Source: a virus | Reading direction: 5' to 3' (one strand) | DNA length: 52,977 nucleotides | IMG/VR virus record: IMGVR_UViG_3300021375_002481 | Span: 1-52,977 of that record | Shown: one piece after another, positions 46,022 through 52,977 of the stretch | Layout: each line of letters begins with the position of its first letter | Numbering within the stretch: position 1 is the first letter of the stretch | Position numbers and translations under genes: made by a program | The notes under the pieces: model-generated | Told to the model about the DNA's origin: nothing | The model's database searches: none | Seen by the model: the letters and a program-made list of their open reading frames with translations, nothing else

Positions 46022-46591
46022 TTATTTTTTAAATTTTTTAACTAATGCAGAATTATCTCTGTTTAGTATTCTATCCAAACCAGGTAATCCGGTCTGTACA
46101 CCTAATCCACTCTTTTTACTTCCACCAGCAGATGGTATATCTCCATATCCCATTTGTGCTGCCATTGAAGCTTTCATTCCATCTAAACCAGCCCCAGCTC
46201 CTTGTTGAGTAAACTGAATTGTTTTATCCATACTTTCATTTATTGGTTGTTGAAAATTATCTAATACAGATTTTGGAGAAACTCCACCTGATTTTTGTTC
46301 CTTAGTAAATGGTTTGGTATTTCTCAATGCTTCGTTCAATGCTTCATTTTTAGATAAAACCCTTTTAGGTTGCTCGGTTCTTTCATTTTGTAATACTTGT
46401 TCAGCCATTTTGAATGGGTCTACATCTTCACTAACTACATTTTTTGTAGGTTTATTAGAAGTTTTTATTGTACCACTAACCGCTTCAGCAAGTATTGCTG
46501 GAAATTGGTTTTTAAGAAAGTTTTCATGTTTCTTAGCAACTTCAACTTCCACTAATGCCTTTACTACTTTAATTAATTGTTTTTGTTTCAT
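46022..46591 (-). CDS. Hypothetical virion-module protein (189 residues)
   Basis: The product starts with a charged helix (KQKQLIKVVKALVEVEVAKK) and continues with a low-complexity Gln/Gly/Ser-rich middle, ending in a basic tail (ALVKKFKK). I do not recognise the family; a link to gp53-like or scaffold proteins is not supported. It has no signal peptide. It is directly upstream of gp25 and carries its own ATATTTATA motif 27 bases before the ATG, so it likely opens the gp25/gp6 transcript. Confidence 0.65.
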   Translation of the reverse strand: MKQKQLIKVVKALVEVEVAKKHENFLKNQFPAILAEAVSGTIKTSNKPTKNVVSEDVDPFKMAEQVLQNERTEQPKRVLSKNEALNEALRNTKPFTKEQKSGGVSPKSVLDNFQQPINESMDKTIQFTQQGAGAGLDGMKASMAAQMGYGDIPSAGGSKKSGLGVQTGLPGLDRILNRDNSALVKKFKK

Positions 46592-46618
46592 TATTTCTAA
46601 AATTTTCTTTTATCTTAA

Positions 46619-46627
46619 TATAAATAT
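46619..46627 (-). promoter_or_regulatory. ATATTTATA late-type promoter motif before the gp25/gp6 unit
   Basis: An exact motif, 27 bases before the ATG at 46591. Confidence 0.55.
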
Positions 46628-46648
46628 ATCTTTGTTAGTTTTATGGTT

Positions 46649-47608
46649 CTAATCACAATCATCACAACACTTTCTTCTTTCTTCAGCAAGGTCTTGTCTG
46701 AGTTGTGATAATGATTTTTGTAATTCTAAAGCGTTTCTATCCGTTTTTGCATCATCTAATAATTTACCTACTGCTAAGTCAGCTTCAGTAAAAAACCTTC
46801 TTCTTCCCAATACATCTTTTTGAGTTTCTGCTCTAAGTATATCATCCAGATTTGATTCTAAGTTACCTCCACCTGATAATCTTGCCCTAAGTTCATTATC
46901 TATTTGCTCAGAACCACCCCCTTGTTGTCCTGGATTAAATGGTACATTGTTTCCTCCAAAAGTGCTACCATCTAAGGAACCGAAATTACCATCTTCTCCA
47001 AAATTCGAATCACCTCCAAGTTTAAGTGCAGGAAATGGTGTATTTGGTATTGAATATCCAACCCAATTTAAAACACCAGGACCAGGAATTGGTGCTGGTG
47101 CTGAAGGATATAAGGATGTTGTCATATACATTCCCTTTAAACTAAATAAATGTATTTGCATAAACAGAGTCATCATATCTAAAAATATTAAACAAGAATC
47201 CGTTGGAATTTCAAATGGTACATTCGGCCATGTACCGGGTGATGTTACCATAGCTGAATTTGCTATTATATTTTGTACTGAACCAGGTGCTGGTATTAGT
47301 GGGGTAGGGAATGGTAATAAATTTGCACCAGTCCAATATCCTTTTACTGCATTACCAACATCTTTTAAAAAAGCATGTTTAGAAGGAGTTCCCTTAGTAA
47401 GTGCCGTTGTATGAGCTACATTCATTAAAGTAATAAATAAAGGAATGTTTGAAATACCTACTGGATTTTTATGTATTAACTGACCTCCCCTTCGTACACA
47501 CATATCATATTCCATTGCTAACTTTGCGGCATATTGTGGAAATGCAACAACTCCGAGCGGATTGTTCATATATAGTAGCATATTTACTTTGAACAATTTG
47601 AAAGACAT
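46649..47608 (-). CDS. Hypothetical virion-module protein (319 residues)
   Basis: The N-terminal half is hydrophobic and Pro-rich (MNNPLGVVAFPQYAAKLAME, FMQIHLFSLKGMYMTTSLYP), and the C-terminal ~60 residues are a charged helix ending ERRKCCDDCD with a vicinal CC pair. I do not recognise it. It starts four bases after the stop of the OB-fold gene and should be cotranslated with it. It lacks a clear signal peptide. It may be a baseplate hub partner; nothing visible proves this. The cysteine-rich end is unusual for a cytoplasmic phage protein. Confidence 0.65.
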   Translation of the reverse strand: MSFKLFKVNMLLYMNNPLGVVAFPQYAAKLAMEYDMCVRRGGQLIHKNPVGISNIPLFITLMNVAHTTALTKGTPSKHAFLKDVGNAVKGYWTGANLLPFPTPLIPAPGSVQNIIANSAMVTSPGTWPNVPFEIPTDSCLIFLDMMTLFMQIHLFSLKGMYMTTSLYPSAPAPIPGPGVLNWVGYSIPNTPFPALKLGGDSNFGEDGNFGSLDGSTFGGNNVPFNPGQQGGGSEQIDNELRARLSGGGNLESNLDDILRAETQKDVLGRRRFFTEADLAVGKLLDDAKTDRNALELQKSLSQLRQDLAEERRKCCDDCD

Positions 47609-47612
47609 AATT

Positions 47613-48890
47613 TTACTCCGTAAAGTTTTTTATTGATTTTATTTGGTCTAATCGTGCTCTAATCTGTTCAAACTCAGGTAAGTTTAAAGGGCCCTTAGCG
47701 GTAGGTCCAGCTGGAGTTGCATAAATTTGATTTGAAATTGCAGTAATCATTGCATCTAATATATCTACCAAAGTTTGTCCTCTTGCAAATGGTTCTTTTT
47801 GACCAGTACCACCATTTCCACTATCATCAGTATTTAATTTTATTTGACCATTGCCGGTTTTAATAGTAAAATCAGCATCATTTCTGTCAGTAGTAATATT
47901 TACGGTATCACCAAAATCTAAATCTGCTCCAGCATTTCCATTATCAATTGTGAATTTACCATCAGATATGAATCCATAATTTCCTTTTGAGAAAAATATC
48001 ATTTCAGCTGCTTTGGATGAAAGGATAATTCTTTCTGAGTTGATTAGTATCTGGTCTTGTCCTACATATTCCTCTGGTATCTCAAAGTTAATAGGAGTGG
48101 TTTCAAAATTAGATGAACCCCCATCATCAATTAAACCTGGTTGAAATGGTATCTTATAATCTTGCGATGTAAGTGCAATAATAGAACCATCTTTATTTAA
48201 ATCTTCTTCTGTTAGTTCGTTTAGTTTTAAATTATTTCTTCCTTCATCATTTTGTCTATTACGGATAAGAAGTGTTGGTGAAAATGATTGTTCTTCATTA
48301 TTATAAGCAGAAAACCTAATTGATTGTCCAAACCTTGATTGTATTATTTTATCACCTTCATATAAACGTAGTTTATGTACTACCTCTGGTTTAAAATACT
48401 CACCAAGTTTAGAATCTCTTTCAGCAGTATCTGATTGTGCCGTTGATGTTTGAGATACCTCAGAATAAGAATCACTATTTGGTTGTGACTCTTCACTATT
48501 CTCAGATAATTTTTCTTCTACATTTATTTTTGCATTACCAATATTAATATTAGTGCTTGGTATTCTTTTATAATATTCAGTACCACCAACAGATATAAGT
48601 TGAACTGTTTCACCTACTAAGGGTATCCCCTCATCGAGTAACATTGGTGCATAAAAATTTAAATTCTTTTTATTTGGAGTTAAATCATTAAGTTTTCTTA
48701 TTTTAGAATGCCCTATATAAGCATCGGATAATTTAGAACTTTCTTCACTACTACTTATTGTAGGTATATTTTCATCATCTTCATTTAAGATGACGTGCTC
48801 CACAATACCAACATTTATTGATTTTCCACCAATATTAAAATTATTAGATGCTGATTGGTATTGATGTGATATTGATTTTCTAACGGCCAT
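47613..48890 (-). CDS. Baseplate hub/spike-like protein with N-terminal OB-fold-like region
   Basis: The 425-residue product begins with a segment (GIVEHVILNEDDE, YIGHSKIRKL, LLDEGIPLVGETVQLISVGG) that resembles the OB-fold of gp5/gpV hub proteins. A long middle part is beta-rich, with ERIILSSKAAEMIFFSKGNY and short repeats (DGKFTIDNGNAGADLDFGDT) like the beta-helix spike of VgrG/gp5 proteins. The lysozyme domain of T4 gp5 is absent. The C-terminus is a short helical tail. It is one base from the upstream coiled-coil gene. Hub/spike function is inferred from pattern and position. Confidence 0.55.
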   Translation of the reverse strand: MAVRKSISHQYQSASNNFNIGGKSINVGIVEHVILNEDDENIPTISSSEESSKLSDAYIGHSKIRKLNDLTPNKKNLNFYAPMLLDEGIPLVGETVQLISVGGTEYYKRIPSTNINIGNAKINVEEKLSENSEESQPNSDSYSEVSQTSTAQSDTAERDSKLGEYFKPEVVHKLRLYEGDKIIQSRFGQSIRFSAYNNEEQSFSPTLLIRNRQNDEGRNNLKLNELTEEDLNKDGSIIALTSQDYKIPFQPGLIDDGGSSNFETTPINFEIPEEYVGQDQILINSERIILSSKAAEMIFFSKGNYGFISDGKFTIDNGNAGADLDFGDTVNITTDRNDADFTIKTGNGQIKLNTDDSGNGGTGQKEPFARGQTLVDILDAMITAISNQIYATPAGPTAKGPLNLPEFEQIRARLDQIKSIKNFTE

Positions 48891-49300
48891 TACTTACCTA
48901 CCTTCTGCTTAAGTTCTTCTATTTCATTAGTAAGTTCATCAACCTTTAACTCTTGCTCATCTGCAACTTCGTGTATAGTTTCATCCAATTGTTTTAGTAA
49001 TTGTTCTTTTTCATCATCAGATAAAAATCCACTATCTCCTTCGGATTTATTTTGTGCTCCAATAATTCTTTGTGCAATTGCAGCCATCTTGATTAGTGAA
49101 TCATCGTTCTTAACTGATGTATCTACTAAATCTTTTATGATTGGCCCAATTACTGCCATGTCTCCAGCATGCCTAATTACCTTTTTCATTTCAGCGATTA
49201 GTTCAGAGATTCTTTGTTTCTTGTTTACTTGATTATCATAGATATCTTTAAACAATCCACTTAGGTCTTTGCCGGGAAATAATTCGAAATCTGTACTCAT
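48890..49300 (-). CDS. Conserved-type hypothetical protein with helical C-terminus
   Basis: The 136-residue product has an N-terminus (TDFELFPGKDLSGLFKDIYD, KVIRHAGDMAVIGPIIKDLV) of a type I associate with T4-like marine phages, without known function. The C-terminal ~45 residues form an acidic coiled coil (EQELKVDELTNEIEELKQKV). There is no signal peptide or metal motif. It opens the hub-side virion unit and has an ATATTTATA motif 21 bases before the ATG. A role as chaperone or baseplate assembly factor is possible but not shown. Confidence 0.65.
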   Translation of the reverse strand: MSTDFELFPGKDLSGLFKDIYDNQVNKKQRISELIAEMKKVIRHAGDMAVIGPIIKDLVDTSVKNDDSLIKMAAIAQRIIGAQNKSEGDSGFLSDDEKEQLLKQLDETIHEVADEQELKVDELTNEIEELKQKVGK

Positions 49301-49321
49301 TATTTTACCATATTAGTTGTA

Positions 49322-49330
49322 TATAAATAT
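49322..49330 (-). promoter_or_regulatory. ATATTTATA late-type promoter motif before the hub-side virion unit
   Basis: An exact motif, 21 bases before the ATG at 49300, just after a terminator hairpin. Confidence 0.6.
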
Positions 49331-49338
49331 AGTAAATG

Positions 49339-49365
49339 AAAAAACCTCACTTTTTAGGGTGAGGT
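49339..49365 (-). terminator. Rho-independent terminator after the holin-like gene
   Basis: On the minus strand the stem ACCTCAC/GTGAGGT has an 8-base A-rich loop and is followed by a run of Ts. It lies about 27 bases after the stop at 49393 and directly before the next promoter motif. Confidence 0.85.
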
Positions 49366-49392
49366 CTTTAATCAATTGATTTCAATTAATCC

Positions 49393-49626
49393 TTATTTCT
49401 TTTTAAGGATGTGGTATAGAATAAAGGCACCTACTAATCCAAGTAAACCTTCACTACTCAATCCGCCCAAAATACCCATAATGTTTTCCACTACTGAGTT
49501 TTCTGGCCAAAAAGGTATCTGCATTCCTTTGAATAATACTTCAAGTACTACTCCAAGAGCTATGATACTTATACCGATTTCTGTTAATGATTTGGCCCAA
49601 TCGCCAATCTTATTTAGAAATTCCAT
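49393..49626 (-). CDS. Small two-helix membrane protein, holin-like
   Basis: The 77-residue product has two hydrophobic helices, about 16-33 (EIGISIIALGVVLEVLF) and 48-74 (NIMGILGGL...GAFILYHIL), a short polar loop with PFWPENS, and a lysine tail (KKK). This size and layout fit a class II-like holin or a superinfection-related membrane protein; sequence alone does not decide. It has an AGGAGA ribosome site, a Bacteroidota-type promoter candidate ~90 bases upstream, and a terminator behind it, so it is a single-gene transcript. No endolysin gene is next to it, which leaves the holin call tentative. Confidence 0.55.
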   Translation of the reverse strand: MEFLNKIGDWAKSLTEIGISIIALGVVLEVLFKGMQIPFWPENSVVENIMGILGGLSSEGLLGLVGAFILYHILKKK

Positions 49627-49716
49627 ATAGTTCTCCTTTGCTTTAATTAAGAAAATAACTTTTCCATATTACAAAACGTAGGACTGTCCGAAGAATAACT
49701 ATAAGAATGTGATAAT

Positions 49717-49746
49717 AAAAGTATCCAATATATATGGAATCCTCAA
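49717..49746 (-). promoter_or_regulatory. Bacteroidota-type promoter candidate before the holin-like gene
   Basis: TTG (49744-49746), a 20-base spacer, then TACTTTTA, one mismatch from TAnnTTTG. Spacing equals the two better copies at 27972 and 29077. The leader would be about 85 bases. Nothing else is recognisable in the 49627-49775 gap. Confidence 0.35.
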
Positions 49747-49775
49747 TTAGAAGTGTTGATTAAGAAAATATATAT

Positions 49776-49800
49776 AAAAAAACCCACCGAGTGGTGGGTT
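49776..49800 (-). terminator. Rho-independent terminator after the secreted-protein gene
   Basis: A perfect 8-base stem AACCCACC/GGTGGGTT with a 4-base loop and a T run on the minus strand, starting 5 bases after the stop at 49806. T runs on both sides make it possibly bidirectional. Confidence 0.85.
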
Positions 49801-49805
49801 TTTGT

Positions 49806-50144
49806 TTAGTTTATTACTAAGTTTTTCTTTTGATTGGAATTCAATTGAGCTACAATTCTTCTAGCTCTTATCTCTTCATGGTAATATTTTCTATCACCCT
49901 TTGGTTGAATCCAAATCAATTGATTGTTTTCATACTCTGCTATTGCAAAGTCATTTTTCCACAAACCATGTCTTAACCAATCTCCATCATTCATAATGAA
50001 GTAACCAGTTTGTCCATCTTGTTTGTACTTTTTAATTTCTCCCTCAGTTTGGGAGTACATTGAAGTGGTAAATAGTGCTAAGAAAAAAATACACACTAAT
50101 TGTACCATCCTCAAATAGAATAGTTTTTGTGTTTTCATAATCAT
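49806..50144 (-). CDS. Small secreted/periplasmic protein of unknown function
   Basis: The 112-residue product has an N-terminal signal peptide: basic start (KTQKLFYLR), hydrophobic core (MVQLVCIFFLALFTTS) and a YS|Q cleavage site near residue 31-32, the style common in Flavobacteriia. The mature part has GYFIMNDGDWLRHGLWKNDF, a MORN-like aromatic pattern, and a basic C-terminus. I do not recognise the family. An exported phage protein could act in superinfection exclusion, lysis control or surface binding. It is monocistronic, with AGAGGAAG before the ATG and a strong terminator at its end. It may be a captured host gene. Confidence 0.7.
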   Translation of the reverse strand: MIMKTQKLFYLRMVQLVCIFFLALFTTSMYSQTEGEIKKYKQDGQTGYFIMNDGDWLRHGLWKNDFAIAEYENNQLIWIQPKGDRKYYHEEIRARRIVAQLNSNQKKNLVIN

Positions 50145-50199
50145 CTTCCTCTTTATTATAAGTATTCCAATGTTAAGAAAATGTTATGTAAGTGTTAAA

Positions 50200-51906
50200 T
50201 TAGAGTATCTTTTTCTTGATAATATAGTTATGAATTACTAAAATATCCATCTCACAGTTAAGAAATGTTTCTATTGCAGATTTAGGGTCCAATACCATTG
50301 TTTGGTCTTTTAGATTAAATGAAGTATTTATAACAATTGGGTATTCATTACATTTACTTAATTCAGTTAATAAATCATACATTCTATTATGTTGTCTGCG
50401 TGTAAGTGATTGTATTCTAGCAGAACCATCTACATGAGTAATAGCAGGAAGTTTATCTCTATATTCTTCTTTTACCTTCACCACTTGATTCATGTAAGGA
50501 ACTTCTTTACTATAATCAAAGTATTTTGATTGTTCTTCTACTTTTACAATTGGAGCAAAGGGTCTGAATCCTTCTCGTTTTTTTATAACTCTATTTAATC
50601 TTGATTTCATTTGAGGGTCACATGGGTTTGCTAAAATAGAGCGATTACCCAATGCTCTCGAACCAAACTCCATTTTTCCTTCAAACCAGCCAACTACATT
50701 TCCATTTGATATGTGTTGAGCTATTAATGGAATAAGTTTTGAATGAGGTAGTTTAGCATACCAAACATCTTCATCCATTTCTTTTAATACACTTTCCACA
50801 TCTCCATTTGTGTAATGAGGTCCTAAATATGGAGATTTATTATCAGGTTTGTTTTTACCACCAGTATTATAATATACATGAAGTGCTGCACCAATAGCAG
50901 AACCAGCATCAGATGGAGCGGGTGGAATCCAAACATTTTTAAAGTTTGTTTTTTCTAATATCTTTCCATTAGCAGTTCCATTGTAAGCACATCCACCACT
51001 TAAACATAAGTTGTTAGATGAACGAACTGCGAATAATCTATCTACCAATCTGAAGAATAGAAATTCATATTCGTGTTGGAGTGTTGCTGCTAAATCTTTA
51101 TGTGGTTGATTTAAATTATCTTCAGGTAACCTATTTGGAATACCCAAGAGTTTTCCTAACTTCTCGTTAAACATATGAGTATCTGACCAATCAAATGTAA
51201 AATACTCCATGTTTAATTCAAAACCACCATTATCTGTTAGAGTGTATAATTTCCTAAACTTATTGAGAAACTTTTTTGGGTCACCATATGGAGCCAACCC
51301 CATAACTTTGTACTCACCTTCATTTGGTTTGAATCCTAAGAAAGCAGTAAATGTTGAGTATAACATTCCCAATGAATGTGGAAATTTAATTTGTTGTATT
51401 TTTGCTAATTGATTTCCTTCTCCATAATATAAAGTAGTGGTTTCCCATTCACCAACACCATCTACTGAAAGTATTGATGCTTTATCATATGGTGAAGTAT
51501 AAAAAGAATATGCTGCGTGAGATAAGTGATGGTCACAATAATATATTTCTATATTGGGATTAGTAATACCACTTATTTGCTTTTCAAACTTTTCGAATTT
51601 TAATTTATTTCTTTTTAAAATTCTTTTTCTATTAAAGAACTCTGTTACGGGTCCTCGTTTTAAGGATTGTTCAATTCTATCTAATTTGTATTTTGGATTA
51701 TCATAAAAAGAAACTTTTTCAATATCTAATCCTGATATTTTAAATTCTTTATATAACCACTTTATAGTATTGATAGGAAATGATGAGTCGTGTTTTATAC
51801 CTGTGAATCTTTCTTCTTCACAGGCTCCTAAAACCTTTCCATCTTTAATAAGTGCTGCAGCACTATCGTGGTATCCACATGATATTCCTAAAATATAACC
51901 TTCCAT
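50200..51906 (-). CDS. Carbamoyltransferase (NodU/CmcH/TobZ family)
   Basis: In the 568-residue product the N-terminal kinase-like fold shows GISCGYHDSAAALI and ACEEERF; HHLSHAAYS at 126-134 is the catalytic carbamoyl-phosphate/metal motif. The C-terminal Sua5/YrdC-like part has FEGKMEFGSRALGNRSILAN, the family signature. The reaction moves a carbamoyl group from carbamoyl phosphate, through carbamoyl-AMP, to a hydroxyl on a sugar or antibiotic. It begins 6 bases after the gp55-like sigma gene, so it is in the same transcript. In the context of so many glycan enzymes, a carbamoylated sugar on a phage or host glycan is likely, though the acceptor cannot be read. Length is normal. Confidence 0.9.
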   Translation of the reverse strand: MEGYILGISCGYHDSAAALIKDGKVLGACEEERFTGIKHDSSFPINTIKWLYKEFKISGLDIEKVSFYDNPKYKLDRIEQSLKRGPVTEFFNRKRILKRNKLKFEKFEKQISGITNPNIEIYYCDHHLSHAAYSFYTSPYDKASILSVDGVGEWETTTLYYGEGNQLAKIQQIKFPHSLGMLYSTFTAFLGFKPNEGEYKVMGLAPYGDPKKFLNKFRKLYTLTDNGGFELNMEYFTFDWSDTHMFNEKLGKLLGIPNRLPEDNLNQPHKDLAATLQHEYEFLFFRLVDRLFAVRSSNNLCLSGGCAYNGTANGKILEKTNFKNVWIPPAPSDAGSAIGAALHVYYNTGGKNKPDNKSPYLGPHYTNGDVESVLKEMDEDVWYAKLPHSKLIPLIAQHISNGNVVGWFEGKMEFGSRALGNRSILANPCDPQMKSRLNRVIKKREGFRPFAPIVKVEEQSKYFDYSKEVPYMNQVVKVKEEYRDKLPAITHVDGSARIQSLTRRQHNRMYDLLTELSKCNEYPIVINTSFNLKDQTMVLDPKSAIETFLNCEMDILVIHNYIIKKKIL

Positions 51907-51912
51907 TTATTC

Positions 51913-52686
51913 TTATAAGTAATCATTATCTATAAAAGGATTTTCTTCTACATCCTCTTGAGTAGGTTGTTGCCAAAATACTTTTTTATTTGGTTCTCTG
52001 AACTCGCCATACTCTAAATACTCATTTAACATTTTTTTCTGATGCTTTTTCATTACATTTACAACTTTAGTAATGTAGTGAGTTTTACAATCAGTCATTT
52101 CTCTTATAAGTAGATACAAATGCTTTTTGTTAAAGTTTTCTATATGCTCACTTCTACGAAATAATTCAAGTACTGCATCTGCTATTTGTAAATCTCTTTT
52201 TTTAGTAAAAATTGAATTTAAATTATTATCCCAATAAGTTAACATAATGTGCTTAAATTCTTTAAACTCACTATTCTCTTCATTTTCATAGAAATCATTT
52301 TCCGGATTCCAAGTTGGTGGCATTGTAGATAATAAAGAGTTTTGTTTCCACCTTTTATAGTTACCATTGTTTTTTAAAATCAAATGGTTCTTTGCTATAA
52401 TAGTAAAGTAAGAGAATGCTCTACCTTTGCCTTCCTTAAACATATGAATTTTTTCCACCATAGTAGAAACTACTTCCGTTTGTATATCTTTTTTAGGAAC
52501 ATCAAAGTAAGTAAACTTAAATGTATTAATTACATTCTCTGCTAATTTTTCAAAAGGAAACTTAATTCTTGTTTCATATATTTTAGACCTTTCTGCAGGG
52601 TCTTTACTATTGTTGTATTCTACAATTGCTTCTTGTGCAGGACTTCCAAAATATATCTTGGATTTTTTTCTTCTCTTTTTGGGCAT
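51913..52686 (-). CDS. gp55: gp55-like late-transcription sigma factor
   Basis: The 257-residue product has the layout of phage late sigma factors: a conserved region 2-like segment (TEVVSTMVEKIHMFKEGKGR followed by AFSYFTIIAKNHLI) that binds core polymerase and the -10 element, a following NNGNYKRWKQNS loop, and a helical C-terminal part with KHLYLLIREMTDCKTHYITK. The N-terminus is basic (PKKRRKKSKIYFG). T4 gp55 directs host polymerase to late promoters with help from the sliding clamp. Its presence agrees with the ATATTTATA motifs. It is 3 bases downstream of the membrane/coiled-coil gene. The 185-residue T4 protein is shorter, so extra N- or C-terminal parts exist here. Confidence 0.78.
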   Translation of the reverse strand: MPKKRRKKSKIYFGSPAQEAIVEYNNSKDPAERSKIYETRIKFPFEKLAENVINTFKFTYFDVPKKDIQTEVVSTMVEKIHMFKEGKGRAFSYFTIIAKNHLILKNNGNYKRWKQNSLLSTMPPTWNPENDFYENEENSEFKEFKHIMLTYWDNNLNSIFTKKRDLQIADAVLELFRRSEHIENFNKKHLYLLIREMTDCKTHYITKVVNVMKKHQKKMLNEYLEYGEFREPNKKVFWQQPTQEDVEENPFIDNDYL

Positions 52687-52689
52687 ATT

Positions 52690-52965
52690 TTATATTTCTT
52701 CGTTTAAACCTTCTACTACTTTTCGAAGGGCATCAAAAGTTACTCCTACCTCATCATCTTTTTCAAAGGCTTCTTTATTATCAAGCTCTCTCATTCTGGT
52801 AAGTGCATCTTCGACTGAATTCCTTGTTTGATTAACAGTATTTACCAACTTATCTTCAAGTTGTTCGTTTTGTTTTAATAGGTTTCGAACTCCTATTAGT
52901 AGTATAATATTTATTACTACTGAAATACCCACAATAATATTGTAGGTAGTTAATAATTCTATCAT
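52690..52965 (-). CDS. Small membrane-anchored coiled-coil protein
   Basis: The 91-residue product has a single hydrophobic helix at about 6-29 (TTYNIIVGISVVINIILLIG), then a coiled coil (LLKQNEQLEDKLVNTVNQTR) and an acidic tail (FEKDDEVGVTFDALRKVVEG). I associate this general type with T4-like marine phages, but know no function for it. It lies just ahead of the sigma gene, in the same transcript, close to the window edge; the ATG is 12 bases from the end of the window, so its promoter is not visible. Confidence 0.7.
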   Translation of the reverse strand: MIELLTTYNIIVGISVVINIILLIGVRNLLKQNEQLEDKLVNTVNQTRNSVEDALTRMRELDNKEAFEKDDEVGVTFDALRKVVEGLNEEI

Positions 52966-52977
52966 GTTATTGTATAT

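Noticed and set aside
47613-48890. Direct naming as gp5 lysozyme
   Set aside because: No lysozyme domain or catalytic residues are present; only the OB-fold-like start and spike-like repeats are suggestive.
49393-49626. Firm annotation as a holin
   Set aside because: Only size and two hydrophobic helices support it; no endolysin gene is adjacent.
49627-49805. tRNA or other structured RNA in the largest gap
   Set aside because: Only a terminator hairpin and a weak promoter candidate can be seen; no cloverleaf or TTCRA loop was found.

Overview
The window is a strongly AT-rich segment of a T4-like, contractile-tailed phage genome (Caudoviricetes). It is either the phage itself or a metagenomic contig of one. 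Evidence for the T4-like assignment: baseplate wedge proteins of the gp25 and gp6 (Baseplate_J) families, a gp55-like late sigma factor, a DnaG-type primase, and gp47/gp46 (SbcD/SbcC) nuclease modules. Several independent hints point to a Bacteroidota, probably marine flavobacterial, host. There are BACON-like Ig repeats in a virion-type protein and Cys-rich 'C.D..A.NY' repeats of the sort common in Bacteroidota surface proteins. One secreted protein has a signal peptide ending Y-S|Q. Three promoter candidates fit TTG-N20-TAnnTTTG. No bacterial housekeeping genes, tRNAs or integrase are visible.

Layout: essentially every gene is on the minus strand, so transcription runs from 52965 towards 1. 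In that direction: (1) 52965-50200, a membrane/coiled-coil protein, the gp55-like sigma factor and a carbamoyltransferase. (2) 50144-49393, a small secreted protein and a holin-like two-helix membrane protein, each ending at a hairpin terminator. (3) 49300-30137, the virion module: OB-fold hub-like protein, gp25, gp6, a DNRLRE-type protein, a coiled-coil protein, a polyproline/Cys-repeat protein, a 1795-residue baseplate-type giant and several further structural proteins. (4) 30125-27991, sulfotransferase, GIY-YIG nuclease and a glycosyltransferase-like protein. (5) 27949-23161, primase, SGNH hydrolase and a single-chain SbcD-SbcC fusion. (6) 23010-23171, the only plus-strand gene, a 53-residue ribbon-helix-helix protein. 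(7) 22924-13065, a 2584-residue tail fibre with a C-terminal S74 chaperone, then the BACON-repeat protein. (8) 13023-1, a surface-chemistry island: GT-B glycosyltransferase, methyltransferase, GT2 glycosyltransferase, five consecutive paralogous radical SAM enzymes, two GT7-type glycosyltransferases carrying LamG domains, and a cytidylyltransferase cut by the window edge.

How the parts may fit together (inference): the glycosyltransferases, radical SAM array, methyltransferase, cytidylyltransferase, and more distant carbamoyl- and sulfotransferases could together build or decorate a glycan or peptide. Candidate targets are the phage's own large fibres or the host surface. The island is preceded by the same promoter motif as the virion genes, which suggests late expression.

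Regulation: the nonamer ATATTTATA, read in the gene direction, occurs at least 12 times in gaps, usually 15-27 bases before a start codon. It precedes the lone plus-strand gene in the plus orientation. It is the reverse complement of the T4 late -10 core (TATAAATA), so it is either a variant late promoter or another regulatory site. The replication and accessory genes instead carry host-like TTG-N20-TAnnTTTG elements. Coding density is very high, and no gene-free stretch exceeds about 180 bases.
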